Source of the DNA: Halorhabdus sp. BNX81
GTDB taxonomy: Archaea; Halobacteriota; Halobacteria; Halobacteriales; Haloarculaceae
NCBI RefSeq assembly: GCF_029229925.1
Contig: NZ_CP107254.1
Location: 1,054,001-1,118,000 of the forward strand
Reading direction: 5' to 3'
Length of the DNA: 64,000 nucleotides
The position numbers were made by a program, and so were the translations under genes. The notes below the pieces were generated by a model that was not told the DNA's origin, made no database searches, and worked only from the letters and a program-made list of their open reading frames with translations. The first letter of the stretch is position 1. Every line of letters starts with the position of its first letter. Shown here one piece after another: positions 24,487-33,377 of this stretch.

Positions 24487-25779
24487 ATGACAGAGACGGT
24501 ACTACTGGTCGGGGGTGGCGGTCGAGAGCATGCGGTCGCCCGTGCGCTCGCCGACTCGGACTGTTCGCTGTACGCTGCCGCCGGCAACCGCAATCCAGGC
24601 ATTGCCAGTCTCGCCGACGGGTTCGAGACGCTGGATACCACCAACCCGACGGCAGTCAGGACCTATGCCGAGGAAACCGACGCGACACTTGCGGTCGTCG
24701 GCCCGGAGAGTCCGCTCGAAGCGGGCGTCGCCGACGCGCTCGACGACGCCGGCGTCTACGCGTTCGGCCCACAACAGAACGAAGCGCGCATCGAGACGGA
24801 CAAGGGCTTCCAGCGTCGGTTCATGGAGCGAAACGACATCCCCGGCCTCCCGGATTTCGAGGAGTTCACCGACAGCGAGGCCGCCTGTGCGTTCATCGAC
24901 GAGTACGACGGCGACCTCGTCGTCAAACCGGCCGGACTGACCGGCGGGAAAGGCGTCCGCGTCATCGGCGATCAGGTCACTGCCGCGGAGGCCAAAGAAT
25001 ACATCCGCGAGTCCGATCACGACCGACTCGTTCTCGAAGAGCGACTCGTCGGCGAGGAGTTTACGGTCCAGGCGCTCGTCGCGAACGGCGACGTCCGCGT
25101 GACGCCCGCCGTTCAGGACCACAAACGGGCCTACGAGGGCGACGAGGGACCCAACACCGGCGGGATGGGGAGTTACAGCGACGCCACCCTCGAACTGCCG
25201 TTCATGGATCGGGCGGACTACCTCGAAGCCGTCGACATCCTCGAAGCGACGGTCGACGCGCTGGAGGGGTACAAGGGCGTCCTCTACGGCCAGTTCATGC
25301 TCACCGCCGAGGGTGTGAAAGTCGTCGAGTTCAACGCCCGCTTTGGCGATCCCGAGGCGATGAACACCTTGCCCGTGATGGAGACTGACCTGCTCGATGT
25401 CCTCGTCGCCGCCCGTGATGGCGAGGCGCTGCCGCAACTCCAGTTCCAGTCGGCAGCGACCGTCTGTAAGTACGCTGTCCCCGACGGCTATCCGGCGGAC
25501 CCGGAAGCCGGAGCAAAGGTGCAGATCGACCCCGAAAGCGCCGGCGCGGCCACACTGTTCTACGCGAGCGTCGACGAACGCGATGACGGGATCTACACCA
25601 CCACCTCACGTTCCTTTGCGGTCGTCGGCGTCGCGGATTCGATCACCGATGCCGAGGCGATCACGACCGAGGCCTTGGAGCGTGCCGGCACCGATGGCTT
25701 GCGCGTGCGCTGGGACATCGGCAAAGCCGACCTTGTGCAGTCCCGGATCGACCACATGGCCGAATTGCGTGGGGAGTAA
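24487..25779 (+). CDS. purD: phosphoribosylamine-glycine ligase (GARS)
   Basis: A 430-residue ATP-grasp enzyme for the second step of purine synthesis, joining phosphoribosylamine and glycine. Visible features are LLVGGGGREHAVARAL at the N-terminus, the ATP-grasp segment VVKPAGLTGGKGV, the metal-binding FNARFGDPE, and GPNTGGMGSY. CCTTTACAC at about 24456 may be the TATA box. It diverges from the YyaL-like gene. No other pur gene lies in the window. Confidence 0.96.
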   Translation: MTETVLLVGGGGREHAVARALADSDCSLYAAAGNRNPGIASLADGFETLDTTNPTAVRTYAEETDATLAVVGPESPLEAGVADALDDAGVYAFGPQQNEARIETDKGFQRRFMERNDIPGLPDFEEFTDSEAACAFIDEYDGDLVVKPAGLTGGKGVRVIGDQVTAAEAKEYIRESDHDRLVLEERLVGEEFTVQALVANGDVRVTPAVQDHKRAYEGDEGPNTGGMGSYSDATLELPFMDRADYLEAVDILEATVDALEGYKGVLYGQFMLTAEGVKVVEFNARFGDPEAMNTLPVMETDLLDVLVAARDGEALPQLQFQSAATVCKYAVPDGYPADPEAGAKVQIDPESAGAATLFYASVDERDDGIYTTTSRSFAVVGVADSITDAEAITTEALERAGTDGLRVRWDIGKADLVQSRIDHMAELRGE

Positions 25780-25928
25780 TCCGTCGGCCGACGGAGTCGC
25801 CGGATCTCTCGGTGGAGCAACGTCCGACTGTCGGCTTTCGGAGCCGTAGTCTTGTTCACAAAATTCAATAACGGGCAATACTTGTTCGGAGGGGAGGAAT
25901 TACCCCGATCGCCCTCGTTTGTCGTCTC

Positions 25929-26339
25929 ATGGCAACGTATACGAACCGCTATCGCGTCGACGCATCGTTCGAAGACACGATCGAGGCCGTCACGGCGGCA
26001 CTGGGTGAGGAAGGATTCGGCATTCTTTCGGACATCGACGTCCAGGGGGCGTTCCGGGAGAAACTCGACGCGGAGTTCGGCCAGTATCGCATCCTGGGTG
26101 CGTGCAACCCCGGCATTGCGTACGACGCACTGGACGAGGAGTTCGAACTCGGTGCGTTGTTGCCCTGCAACGTCGTCGTGTACGATGACGGCGACGCCAC
26201 GGGCGTCAGTGTCGTCGATCCGACCCAGCTGTTCTCCGTCGTCGACAACGACGACCTCGAATCGCTCGTCGAGGAGGTCGATAGCCGACTCGAAACGGCG
26301 CTCGAGGCAGTTCCCGATGCAGAACCTGTCGCCGACTGA
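25929..26339 (+). CDS. DUF302-domain protein
   Basis: A 136-residue protein with the DUF302 pattern: SFEDTIEAVTAALGEEGFGI, ILGACNPGIAYDAL, and LLPCNVVVYD. DUF302 proteins are small homodimers of unknown function, some linked to sulfur or metal metabolism. There is no signal peptide. The gene lies alone between purD and the repeat protein, with a 149-base A+T-rich spacer before it (ttcacaaaattcaataac near 25854-25871) that may hold its promoter. Confidence 0.85.
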   Translation: MATYTNRYRVDASFEDTIEAVTAALGEEGFGILSDIDVQGAFREKLDAEFGQYRILGACNPGIAYDALDEEFELGALLPCNVVVYDDGDATGVSVVDPTQLFSVVDNDDLESLVEEVDSRLETALEAVPDAEPVAD

Positions 26340-26456
26340 GCCGGCCGACTGTCACCGAGGCGACGTTTCGAGCGCTTTCTTACGGAATCGAGCGTCTATT
26401 GATTACGCAGGGCCTTCCATCCCAAAGGATTTCACCACGCTGGGCGGAATAGGAGT

Positions 26457-27098
26457 ATGAATCAACAACGAACAGACGCCCTGGTTGACGCCGTGTATGG
26501 GGCGTTAATTTTTGTTTCGGTTGTGCTGATTGTCGTCGTTGACAACGATGTGGGGATCGCGTTCGGCATCGGCGTGCTGGTATCGTACTTCGTTCACGTC
26601 GCCTGGAAGATGTCACAGTACGATCCGGAGTGGATGGTTTCGGCCGTCGAACAGACCGTCGAAGAGACAGTCGACGAGACGGTCGAAAAGCAAGTGGGTG
26701 ATACCGTCGAGTCCACCGTCAAGGAAACGGTCGACCAGCAAGTCGGCGAGACTGTCGAGGAAACGCTCGGCGAAACGGTCGGCGAGTCAGTCAACGAGAC
26801 CGTCGAGGAGACCGTCGAAGCAGCGGTCGACGAAACGGTCGGCGAATCGGTCGAAGAAACCGTCGAGGAGACCGTGGAAGAAACCGTCGGTGAAACCGTC
26901 GAAGAGACAGTCGAAGCGGCAGTCGACGAGTCGGTCGAAGAGACGGTTGGCAAGACAGTCGAGGAGAAAGTCGAGGAAACGGTCGAGAAAACGGTCGAGG
27001 AGAAAGTCGAGGAAACGGTCGAGGAGAAGGTCGACGAATCCGTCGTTGACACGGACGAAGACGACTCGGCCGACGGCTCGGATTCAAACGACAACTGA
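26457..27098 (+). CDS. two-helix membrane protein with 34 tandem tetrapeptide repeats
   Basis: The 213-residue product has two membrane helices (about 12-29 and 32-50), a short joint (KMSQYDPEWM), then residues 64-199 made only of four-residue units of the form V-E-E-T and variants (VEET, VDET, VGET, VEEK, VEAA). There are 34 units without a break, with Val at the first place in all but one. An acidic 14-residue tail closes it. I do not recognise a family. A strict period of four does not match a heptad coiled coil. The long helical or fibrous arm would face the cytoplasm or the outside depending on topology. The antisense frame also stays open, but that follows from the repeat and is not evidence for a gene. 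Confidence 0.75.
   Translation: MNQQRTDALVDAVYGALIFVSVVLIVVVDNDVGIAFGIGVLVSYFVHVAWKMSQYDPEWMVSAVEQTVEETVDETVEKQVGDTVESTVKETVDQQVGETVEETLGETVGESVNETVEETVEAAVDETVGESVEETVEETVEETVGETVEETVEAAVDESVEETVGKTVEEKVEETVEKTVEEKVEETVEEKVDESVVDTDEDDSADGSDSNDN
26646..27053 (+). repeat. 12-bp tandem coding repeat (34 units)
   Basis: The codons of the tetrapeptide array give a 12-base period, mostly of the form gtc-gaG/a-gag/gaa-aCg/acc. Units 15 and 23 both read VEAA and are followed by VDE, suggesting a past duplication of a block of about eight units (96 bases). Confidence 0.85.
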
Positions 27099-27120
27099 GC
27101 GAACGACCGGTATCGACCGT

Positions 27121-28983
27121 TTACGAGGGCGACACGACGATCTGCTGGCTCCGGTCGATCGCCAGTTCGAGTTCTTCGGCGATCGCACTCCCCCGGGAGA
27201 CCTGGATCTCGCCGCCCCGACTCACGGTCGCGGTGAAGAGGTATTCGCCGTCGGCCTGGACCTCGACGGTCTCGCCGGCGTGACCGTCGGCCGGAACGAT
27301 GACGTGCCGTGAGGTGATCTCCGGCGTGACTGCGACGCCCGCCGAGCTACTGCTCGAACCGCCCCCGGAGTTTCCGGATGTCGATCCGCGACGCTTCCCG
27401 CCCGGTCGTTCGTCGAACGTCCGCACGTCGATGTCGATCCCGAGGCGGTTCTCGACGTCGCTGATCCGGCCGCCACCCTTGCCGATGACCTGGGAGATGT
27501 CCCGATCCTCGACCCAGACGATCGCGCGGTCGCGGCCCCGTACCTCGACTTCGACGTGGCCGTCGGCGATCGACCGGATCTCGCGTTCGACTTCCTGGCG
27601 GGCGATCCGATCGACGCCGCTCTCGCTCTCCTCGCTCTCGCCGATCGGCACCGTCACGACCTGGCGGTTGAAGGTGTAGATCTCGTACTCGGGCCTTCCG
27701 GTCTCGAAGTCCTCGATGACGATCACCGGCCGCGCAAGGTCCTCCTCCATCAAGCCCTCGGGCACTTTCACCTCGGTGGTGACGTCGTAGACAGTGTCGA
27801 TCTCGCCGGCCTCGATGTAGACGACGGTGTCGACCACTTGGGGGATCATGCCCAACTCGACGCGCCCGACCAGCCGCTGGAGCGCGTCGATGGCCCGCGT
27901 CGCGTGGACGACGCCGATCATGCCGACGCCGGCCAGGCGCATGTCCGCGAACACCTCGAAGTCGTCGGTCTTGCGGACCTCGTCGTAGATGGTGTAGTCC
28001 GGCCGGACCATCAGCAACGAGTCCGCGGTCCGCTCCATCGAGCCCGCGAGTTCGGTGTACTGGGTGACTTCCGGGCCGACCTGAAGGTCCCGGGGTTTCT
28101 CCATGGTCTTGACCGAGTAGTCGGCGTCGGTCAGGAACTCGGCGACTGCCTGAGCGAAGGTGGACTTGCCGGCCCCCGGCGCGCCCGAGATGAGGACGCC
28201 GCGCTGGCGTTCGACCAGTCGATCCCGGAGCTCGTCGGCGTACTCGTAATCCTCAAGGTCCGTCTTGACGATCGGCCGGACGGCCGTGATCTCCAGGCCG
28301 TCGGCAAACGGCGGGCGGGCGATCGCGATCCGGTATTCGCGGAACTGGACGATACGCATTCCGGGTTCGTCGATCTCGATGAACCCGTCGGGAGAGGCAC
28401 GAGCACTCTCCTCGATGTCGTGGGCGAACTCCTTGAGCTGTTCCTCGGTCGAGACGTCCTCCCGGATCCGCTCGTAGTGCATGTCGCCGATCGCCCCGCG
28501 TTTGGCCATCGGCGCGACGCCCACCTTGAGATGGACGCTCATCGTCGTCTCGTCGAAGAACTGCCCGATATCTAGAGATTCGACGTCTCTGCCGACTGGT
28601 TCGATAAAGACGACGTCGAGTCCCTTCGCTTGACCGACCTCGCTCTGGACGACGTCGCTGGTGACCAGCGTCGCGTCTCGATCCTCCGCAAGATCGCGGA
28701 TCAACGCGTCGATATCGCCTTCGTCGGCGGCCCGTCGCTCACTCGATTCCGGTCGACGGCCGATGTATGCAATCTCGATCTCGCCGTCGTCAGCCAGGTC
28801 GGCCAACCGTTGAAGCTCTTCGAGCCCGTCCCAGCCGGTTTGTCTCCCCTCGTTGGCCTGGGATTCAAGCTCGCCCACGACAGCCTCGGGGACCGCGACC
28901 GTCGCGTCGGCGAACTCGCCATCGCTGATGCGATCGGACACACGCCCGTCGATAATGACGCTCGTGTCCGGTACAATGTTCAT
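27121..28983 (-). CDS. PIN-domain ATPase with KH domain (PINA type)
   Basis: The 620-residue protein joins three parts. Residues 1-130 form a PIN nuclease domain beginning VPDTSVIIDG. A PilT/VirB11-like hexameric ATPase follows, with Walker A GAPGAGKST near 267-275 and MRLAGVGMIGVVHATRAID further on. A KH RNA- or DNA-binding domain lies near 515-545 (ISQVIGKGGGRISDVENRL). A Gly/Ser-rich linker and a small beta domain end the chain. Archaeal PINA proteins are conserved; the Sulfolobus one is an ATPase linked to Holliday-junction processing (known). The ATG at 28983 gives a direct PIN start. It converges with the repeat protein gene, 22 bases apart. Confidence 0.9.
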   Translation of the reverse strand: MNIVPDTSVIIDGRVSDRISDGEFADATVAVPEAVVGELESQANEGRQTGWDGLEELQRLADLADDGEIEIAYIGRRPESSERRAADEGDIDALIRDLAEDRDATLVTSDVVQSEVGQAKGLDVVFIEPVGRDVESLDIGQFFDETTMSVHLKVGVAPMAKRGAIGDMHYERIREDVSTEEQLKEFAHDIEESARASPDGFIEIDEPGMRIVQFREYRIAIARPPFADGLEITAVRPIVKTDLEDYEYADELRDRLVERQRGVLISGAPGAGKSTFAQAVAEFLTDADYSVKTMEKPRDLQVGPEVTQYTELAGSMERTADSLLMVRPDYTIYDEVRKTDDFEVFADMRLAGVGMIGVVHATRAIDALQRLVGRVELGMIPQVVDTVVYIEAGEIDTVYDVTTEVKVPEGLMEEDLARPVIVIEDFETGRPEYEIYTFNRQVVTVPIGESEESESGVDRIARQEVEREIRSIADGHVEVEVRGRDRAIVWVEDRDISQVIGKGGGRISDVENRLGIDIDVRTFDERPGGKRRGSTSGNSGGGSSSSSAGVAVTPEITSRHVIVPADGHAGETVEVQADGEYLFTATVSRGGEIQVSRGSAIAEELELAIDRSQQIVVSPS

Positions 28984-29126
28984 ACCCGTTGGTGGGGCCG
29001 CGCCGGTGATAAACGCCAGCATCCCGGCGCGGGAGGGGTCAGGCCGGCAGTCAACGCCCCTCCTTCTCGTCCGCACTTGCTCGTCCCGTCGAAGCCTATT
29101 TGCTTTCCTCGTCCGACCCTCTCAGT

Positions 29127-30305
29127 ATGGCCGATCAGTACCGGCGGGCCGATTGGCTCGTCGATCGCCTTCGGGACGTTCTCACGTTCTACTATCCGAC
29201 CGGGATCGACGAGGAGGTGGGTGGATACATCGCCCAACTCGACGAGGAGACCGGGGAGATCTACGACGCGGAGTCGAAACACCTGGTCGCCACGACGCGC
29301 TACGTCGTGAACTGCTGTCTCGGCGCTCGGTTCGAGGACCAACAGCCGTGGCTCGATGCCGCCGAGCACGGCGTCGAATTCCTTCGGGAGGGGCACTACG
29401 ATCCCGAGACCGGCGGTTACGACTGGCTGCTCGAAGGGGCCGAAACTGTTGATCGAAAGCGCGTCTGCTACGGGCACGCGTTCGTCCTGCTTGCGTATGC
29501 TCGGGCGCATGAGGCCGGCATCGATGGGGCCCGCGAGGGGATCGAAGCGACGTACGATCTGCTGATGGAGCACTTCTGGGAACCGGCCCATCACCTCTGT
29601 CAGAGTGAGTTCGACGGCGACTTCGCCGAGGCGTCGGCCTACCGTGGACAGAACGCCAACATGCACACCTGCGAGGCGATGCTCGCCGCCCACAAGGCGA
29701 CCGGCGAGGCTCGGTATCTCGACCGCGCTCGCGAGATCGCCCATGCACTCACCGTCGACCTGGCTGGCGAACACGACGGTCGTCTGTGGGAACACTACAC
29801 CGAATCGTGGGACCACGACATGGACTACAACCGCGAGAAGCCGAAGGATCTCTTTCGGCCGTGGGGCTACCAGCCGGGCCACCACGTCGAGTGGGCGAAA
29901 CTCCTGGCGATCCTCGACCGCGACGCCGAGGTCGAGTGGGCGATCAACCGCGCCGAGGAACTGTTCGAGATGGCCATCGAGCACGGCTGGGACGACGAGT
30001 TCGGCGGGTTCTACTATACGTTCGATCGTGATGGCCAGCCGATCGTCGAGGACAAATACGGCTGGCCGGTCGCCGAGGGCATCGGTGCGGCCGCGGCGCT
30101 GTCCGAGCGGACCGGCGACGACGCCTATCTGGACTGGTACGACCGGTTCTGGGAGTACGCCCAGACCCACCTGACCGCGCCCGGCGGAAACTTCTACACC
30201 AAGCTGACGCGGGCAAACGAGCCGATCGACACTGACGAGGGCCCCGCCGTCGAGCCAGGGTATCATCCGATCGGAGCCTGTTTCGAGGGACTCCGGTCGC
30301 TGTGA
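29127..30305 (+). CDS. AGE-family sugar isomerase/2-epimerase
   Basis: The 392-residue (alpha/alpha)6-barrel protein belongs to the N-acylglucosamine 2-epimerase family. Seen are GGYIAQLDEETG, CYGHAFVLLAYARA, GQNANMHTCEAMLAA, WGYQPGHHVEWAKLL and GGFYYTFDRDG, with the conserved His residues used for proton transfer. Members include mannose isomerase, cellobiose 2-epimerase and renin-binding protein. The PfkB kinase 69 bases downstream on the same strand suggests that it makes a ketose, for example fructose from mannose, which the kinase then phosphorylates (inference). ATG at 29127 is preferred over 29100. Confidence 0.88.
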   Translation: MADQYRRADWLVDRLRDVLTFYYPTGIDEEVGGYIAQLDEETGEIYDAESKHLVATTRYVVNCCLGARFEDQQPWLDAAEHGVEFLREGHYDPETGGYDWLLEGAETVDRKRVCYGHAFVLLAYARAHEAGIDGAREGIEATYDLLMEHFWEPAHHLCQSEFDGDFAEASAYRGQNANMHTCEAMLAAHKATGEARYLDRAREIAHALTVDLAGEHDGRLWEHYTESWDHDMDYNREKPKDLFRPWGYQPGHHVEWAKLLAILDRDAEVEWAINRAEELFEMAIEHGWDDEFGGFYYTFDRDGQPIVEDKYGWPVAEGIGAAAALSERTGDDAYLDWYDRFWEYAQTHLTAPGGNFYTKLTRANEPIDTDEGPAVEPGYHPIGACFEGLRSL

Positions 30306-30374
30306 GCTCGGGTTGCATCCGTCCCTCGCTCTCGAAGGCAAGGAACGATAGGCCGTCGTGACGAACCGCTCGAT

Positions 30375-31337
30375 ATGACCGATCCAGACGTGTTGATCGC
30401 GGGCGAGACACTCATCGACCTGTTCCCGACGACGGCCGGCCCACTCGCCGACGCCGAGACGTTCGAACGCCGGGCCGGCGGCGCACCGGCGAACCTCGCG
30501 GTCGCGATGACCCGCCTCGGAACGCCCCCGTATCTCTGGACGCGACTCGGGGCCGATCCGTTCGGCGAGCATCTCGCTGACGTCCTCGAAACCCAGGGCG
30601 TGCCCGACCGCTTTGTCGAGGTCGACGTCGACCGGAAGACCGCCCACACGCTCGTCGGCGAGGATCCGGCGGCCGACCAGTCGTTCGTCTTCTACAAGGA
30701 GGGGACCGCCACGATGGCGATGGAGTCCGAAACCGTCCCTGACGAGACGCTCGCGAACCTGGAGTGGGTCCACTTCGGTGGCGTCATGCTCTGTGAAGCG
30801 CCGGTTCGAACCGCGATGCTTGACCTCGCCGAGCGCGCACAGGCCCAGGCCTGTACGGTCTCGTTCGACCCCAATACCCGCGAGGATCTCTGGCCCGATC
30901 CCGCCGACCTCGAACCGACGATGCGGCGGGCGCTCGAACTTGCCGACGTCGTCAAGACTGATCGCGAGGATCTCTCTGTCCTGCTGGAGACGATCGACCA
31001 GGACATCGCGTTGGTCGCCGAGGAACTGCTCGCGTACGGCCCGCACACGGTGTTTCTCACCCGCGGCGCTGACGGAACGTACGGGATGGCGACGGCCGAC
31101 GCTCCGTGGGGGCCGGCCGAGGTGGACCAGCCTGCTGTCGACGTGGACGTCGTCGACACGACAGGGGCCGGTGACGCGTTCACGGCGGGGACGATCACGG
31201 CCTTGCTGGCGGGGCGATCGCTTCCGGACGCAGTCACGTTTGGCAACGCCGTCGGCGCACTGACGACGACTGAGACGGGGGCGATGGAACCGCTGCCGGA
31301 CCGTGAGGCCGTGGAACGATTGATCGCCGCACAATAA
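30375..31337 (+). CDS. PfkB-family sugar kinase (fructokinase-like)
   Basis: The 320-residue kinase has the N-terminal ribokinase motif RRAGGAPANLAVAMTRLG and the C-terminal DTTGAGDAFTAG, which holds the catalytic Asp and anion hole. Substrate is a sugar or sugar phosphate. Its nearest look is to bacterial fructokinases, and its place after the isomerase gene supports fructose or a similar ketose. 2-keto-3-deoxygluconate kinase is an alternative in haloarchaea. The two genes probably form an operon. Confidence 0.88.
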   Translation: MTDPDVLIAGETLIDLFPTTAGPLADAETFERRAGGAPANLAVAMTRLGTPPYLWTRLGADPFGEHLADVLETQGVPDRFVEVDVDRKTAHTLVGEDPAADQSFVFYKEGTATMAMESETVPDETLANLEWVHFGGVMLCEAPVRTAMLDLAERAQAQACTVSFDPNTREDLWPDPADLEPTMRRALELADVVKTDREDLSVLLETIDQDIALVAEELLAYGPHTVFLTRGADGTYGMATADAPWGPAEVDQPAVDVDVVDTTGAGDAFTAGTITALLAGRSLPDAVTFGNAVGALTTTETGAMEPLPDREAVERLIAAQ

Positions 31338-31368
31338 CAGTCGATTCGGTGGCCCGGCTGTCGTCGTG

Positions 31369-32547
31369 TTACTCCCCGGTGAGTGCCACCGGGTACTCGG
31401 TCAGGTTCTCCGCACCGTCGTCGGTCACGACCAGGAAGTCTTCGATCCGAACGCCGCCGACGTCGGGATCGTAGAGGCCAGGCTCGATCGTAATGATGTG
31501 GCCGGGTTCGAGTTCGCCGCCGCGCTGGCTCACGCTCGGCTGTTCGTGGACTGCCAGCCCGACGCCGTGACCCGTCGAATGGATGAACCCCGTCTCGGCG
31601 CTCCCGTCGCTCCGGAGCGTCGGCAGGCCGGCGTCCTCGTAGACGTCACAGACGACGTCGTGAACTTCGGCTCCGGTGACACCTGGTTCGACTGCATCGA
31701 TGGCCGCCTTTCGAGCCTGATCGGTCAGTTCGAACCATTCTTGAACTGTCTCAGATGGCTCACCGACCAGGAACGTCCGTGTCATGTCGGCGTGGTACTT
31801 CGAGTCCTTGTCCTGGGGGAAGATGTCGACGATGATGGGCTCGTCGGCCATGAGCGGACCACTTCCGCGGTCGTGGGGATCGGCGGCGTCCGCGCCACAG
31901 GCGACGATCGTCTCGTCGAGCGCACACCCATTGCGGAGCAGCGTCACTTCGATCTCCTCGCGGACGCGCTCGCTGGTCAACACTTCGCCCTCGGCGAGCA
32001 GTCGACCCTCGTCGTCGACAGCGGCTCCCCTGATGAGGTCTTCGGCGGCGGCCATCGCGGCCTCGTTGGCTCGCTGGGCAGTCCGGATATGGTCGATCTC
32101 CGCGGCGGTCTTTATAGCCCTGGCTTGCTCGATGGCATCGTCGTGATCGACCGTGACCTCGATGCCCTGCTCGCGCAACGCGTCTGCCGTTCCCGTCGGG
32201 AAGCGTGGCGGGACGGCGACGCTCTCGACGCCGTGCTCGCGGAGGAACGCGGCTCGAACACGGCCAGCGGCCTCGCGACGGTCGTGCCGTTCCCGAAGTC
32301 GATCGTAGTCGTAGTCGACGAACCGCTCGACGGTGTCGGCACGCGCCTCCCGCTTTGCACGGCCGAACTCCAGGCTCCGGACGAACAAGAGATGGGTGCC
32401 GTCCGCGTACAGGGTCACGAACGGGTCGGGGGCGTCGAACCCGGAGAGGTACTGCTGGTTCGGGTCAGTGCTGTCAGCGTCGAGGAGATAGCCATCGGCG
32501 TCTACCGCTTCGAGTCGGGCGTCGACGGCGGAGAGATCCGGTTCCAT
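31369..32547 (-). CDS. pepQ: M24-family Xaa-Pro type aminopeptidase
   Basis: The 392-residue protein has a creatinase-like N-terminal domain and a C-terminal pita-bread metallopeptidase domain. The metal set is visible in order: VDIFPQDKDSKYHADMTRTF (two Asp), STGHGVGLAVHE (His), TIEPGLY (Glu) and GGVRIEDFLVV (Glu). Such enzymes remove the first residue before proline or split Xaa-Pro dipeptides. The ATG at 32547 was chosen because upstream residues lack family features. It converges with the sugar kinase gene and follows the TetR gene by 31 bases on the same strand. Confidence 0.88.
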   Translation of the reverse strand: MEPDLSAVDARLEAVDADGYLLDADSTDPNQQYLSGFDAPDPFVTLYADGTHLLFVRSLEFGRAKREARADTVERFVDYDYDRLRERHDRREAAGRVRAAFLREHGVESVAVPPRFPTGTADALREQGIEVTVDHDDAIEQARAIKTAAEIDHIRTAQRANEAAMAAAEDLIRGAAVDDEGRLLAEGEVLTSERVREEIEVTLLRNGCALDETIVACGADAADPHDRGSGPLMADEPIIVDIFPQDKDSKYHADMTRTFLVGEPSETVQEWFELTDQARKAAIDAVEPGVTGAEVHDVVCDVYEDAGLPTLRSDGSAETGFIHSTGHGVGLAVHEQPSVSQRGGELEPGHIITIEPGLYDPDVGGVRIEDFLVVTDDGAENLTEYPVALTGE

Positions 32548-32578
32548 GCTGTCGGTTCTGGCCGCCGAAGCCAAAGGG

Positions 32579-33184
32579 TTACCGACCCGCTGGCAGGAGC
32601 CGTTCCTCGATGTAAGCATCGACCTCCGATCGCATCGTCGAGAGGTCGAGATCGGACGTCACCTGCTCAGCCATTGCGCCGGACAACACCGTGTGCAGCA
32701 TCGTCGCCGCCTGTTCCGGGTCGACCTCACGGAAGGTGCCTGCCTCGATGCCGTCGCGGATGATGTCGGCGAGCCGGTCCCGGAAGAATCGATCGTGTTG
32801 GGTGAAGTGGTCACGGTACTCCTCGTCGGTCGTGGCCTGAGCACGCATCCAGGCCATCGCCTGCTGGAACGCTGCCTCCTCCGGGGTTTCGCTTCCAGAG
32901 AGCGTCCGATCGAATATGGTCCGAAGTCGCTCATCAGCGTCGGCAGTTTCGTCGGTGCCCAGGCTCGTTTCGGCATCTTCGAGCAGATACGATAGGAAGT
33001 CAAGTAGCAGGTCGTCTTTGCCCTCGTAGTGGTGATACACCAGTGACGTGCTTTTCGGGAAATGCTGACCGATTCGCTCGATGGTCAGATCCGCATATCC
33101 GTGTTCGCACAACGCCGCATACGTCGCTTTCAGGATCTCGATGCGCGTCTCGTCCGGATCGTCCGGAAACAGTCTCGCTGTCAT
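32579..33184 (-). CDS. TetR-family transcriptional regulator
   Basis: The 201-residue protein has an N-terminal helix-turn-helix typical of TetR (ILKATYAALCEHGYADLTIE, then FPKSTSLVYHHYEGKDDLLLD) and a helical ligand-binding C-terminal part. It is divergent from an ABC exporter operon, and the spacer between them holds a perfect palindrome close to the exporter promoter. It most likely represses the exporter and itself until a small molecule binds. The ATG at 33184 is preferred over an upstream one 16 codons away. Confidence 0.9.
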   Translation of the reverse strand: MTARLFPDDPDETRIEILKATYAALCEHGYADLTIERIGQHFPKSTSLVYHHYEGKDDLLLDFLSYLLEDAETSLGTDETADADERLRTIFDRTLSGSETPEEAAFQQAMAWMRAQATTDEEYRDHFTQHDRFFRDRLADIIRDGIEAGTFREVDPEQAATMLHTVLSGAMAEQVTSDLDLSTMRSEVDAYIEERLLPAGR

Positions 33185-33322
33185 CCTTGGTGGTGGTCTG
33201 TGTGCCGTGTCGATTAGTCTCCCGGTTTGCATCGCCTCTCAGTTTCGGTTCCCCTCACATGGCACCGCACTCTCGAACTCGAGCTGATGCGCACTGAGAG
33301 ACGTGCATCGCCTGTGAGGGTG

Positions 33323-33340
33323 TGATTGAACATTCAATCA
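33323..33340. promoter_or_regulatory. palindromic operator for the TetR regulator
   Basis: TGATTGAA (33323-33330) and TTCAATCA (33333-33340) are exact inverted repeats with a 2-base centre. The site lies just before a TATA-like GCTTATG (33344-33350), itself about 30 bases before the ABC gene start. A bound dimer would cover the BRE/TATA region and block transcription. Confidence 0.75.
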
Positions 33341-33377
33341 AAGTGCTTATGTGTGCTACGATATTTCCCGGAAGTAG

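Noticed and set aside
26594-27094. A Ser/Thr/Val-repeat antisense frame in the tetrapeptide gene
   Set aside because: It arises from the 12-base repeat. The plus strand has the start, membrane helices and tail of a real protein.
28980-31334. A 784-codon minus-strand frame over the isomerase and kinase genes
   Set aside because: It mirrors two genes with strong family motifs on the plus strand. GC-rich third positions in this genome keep antisense frames open.
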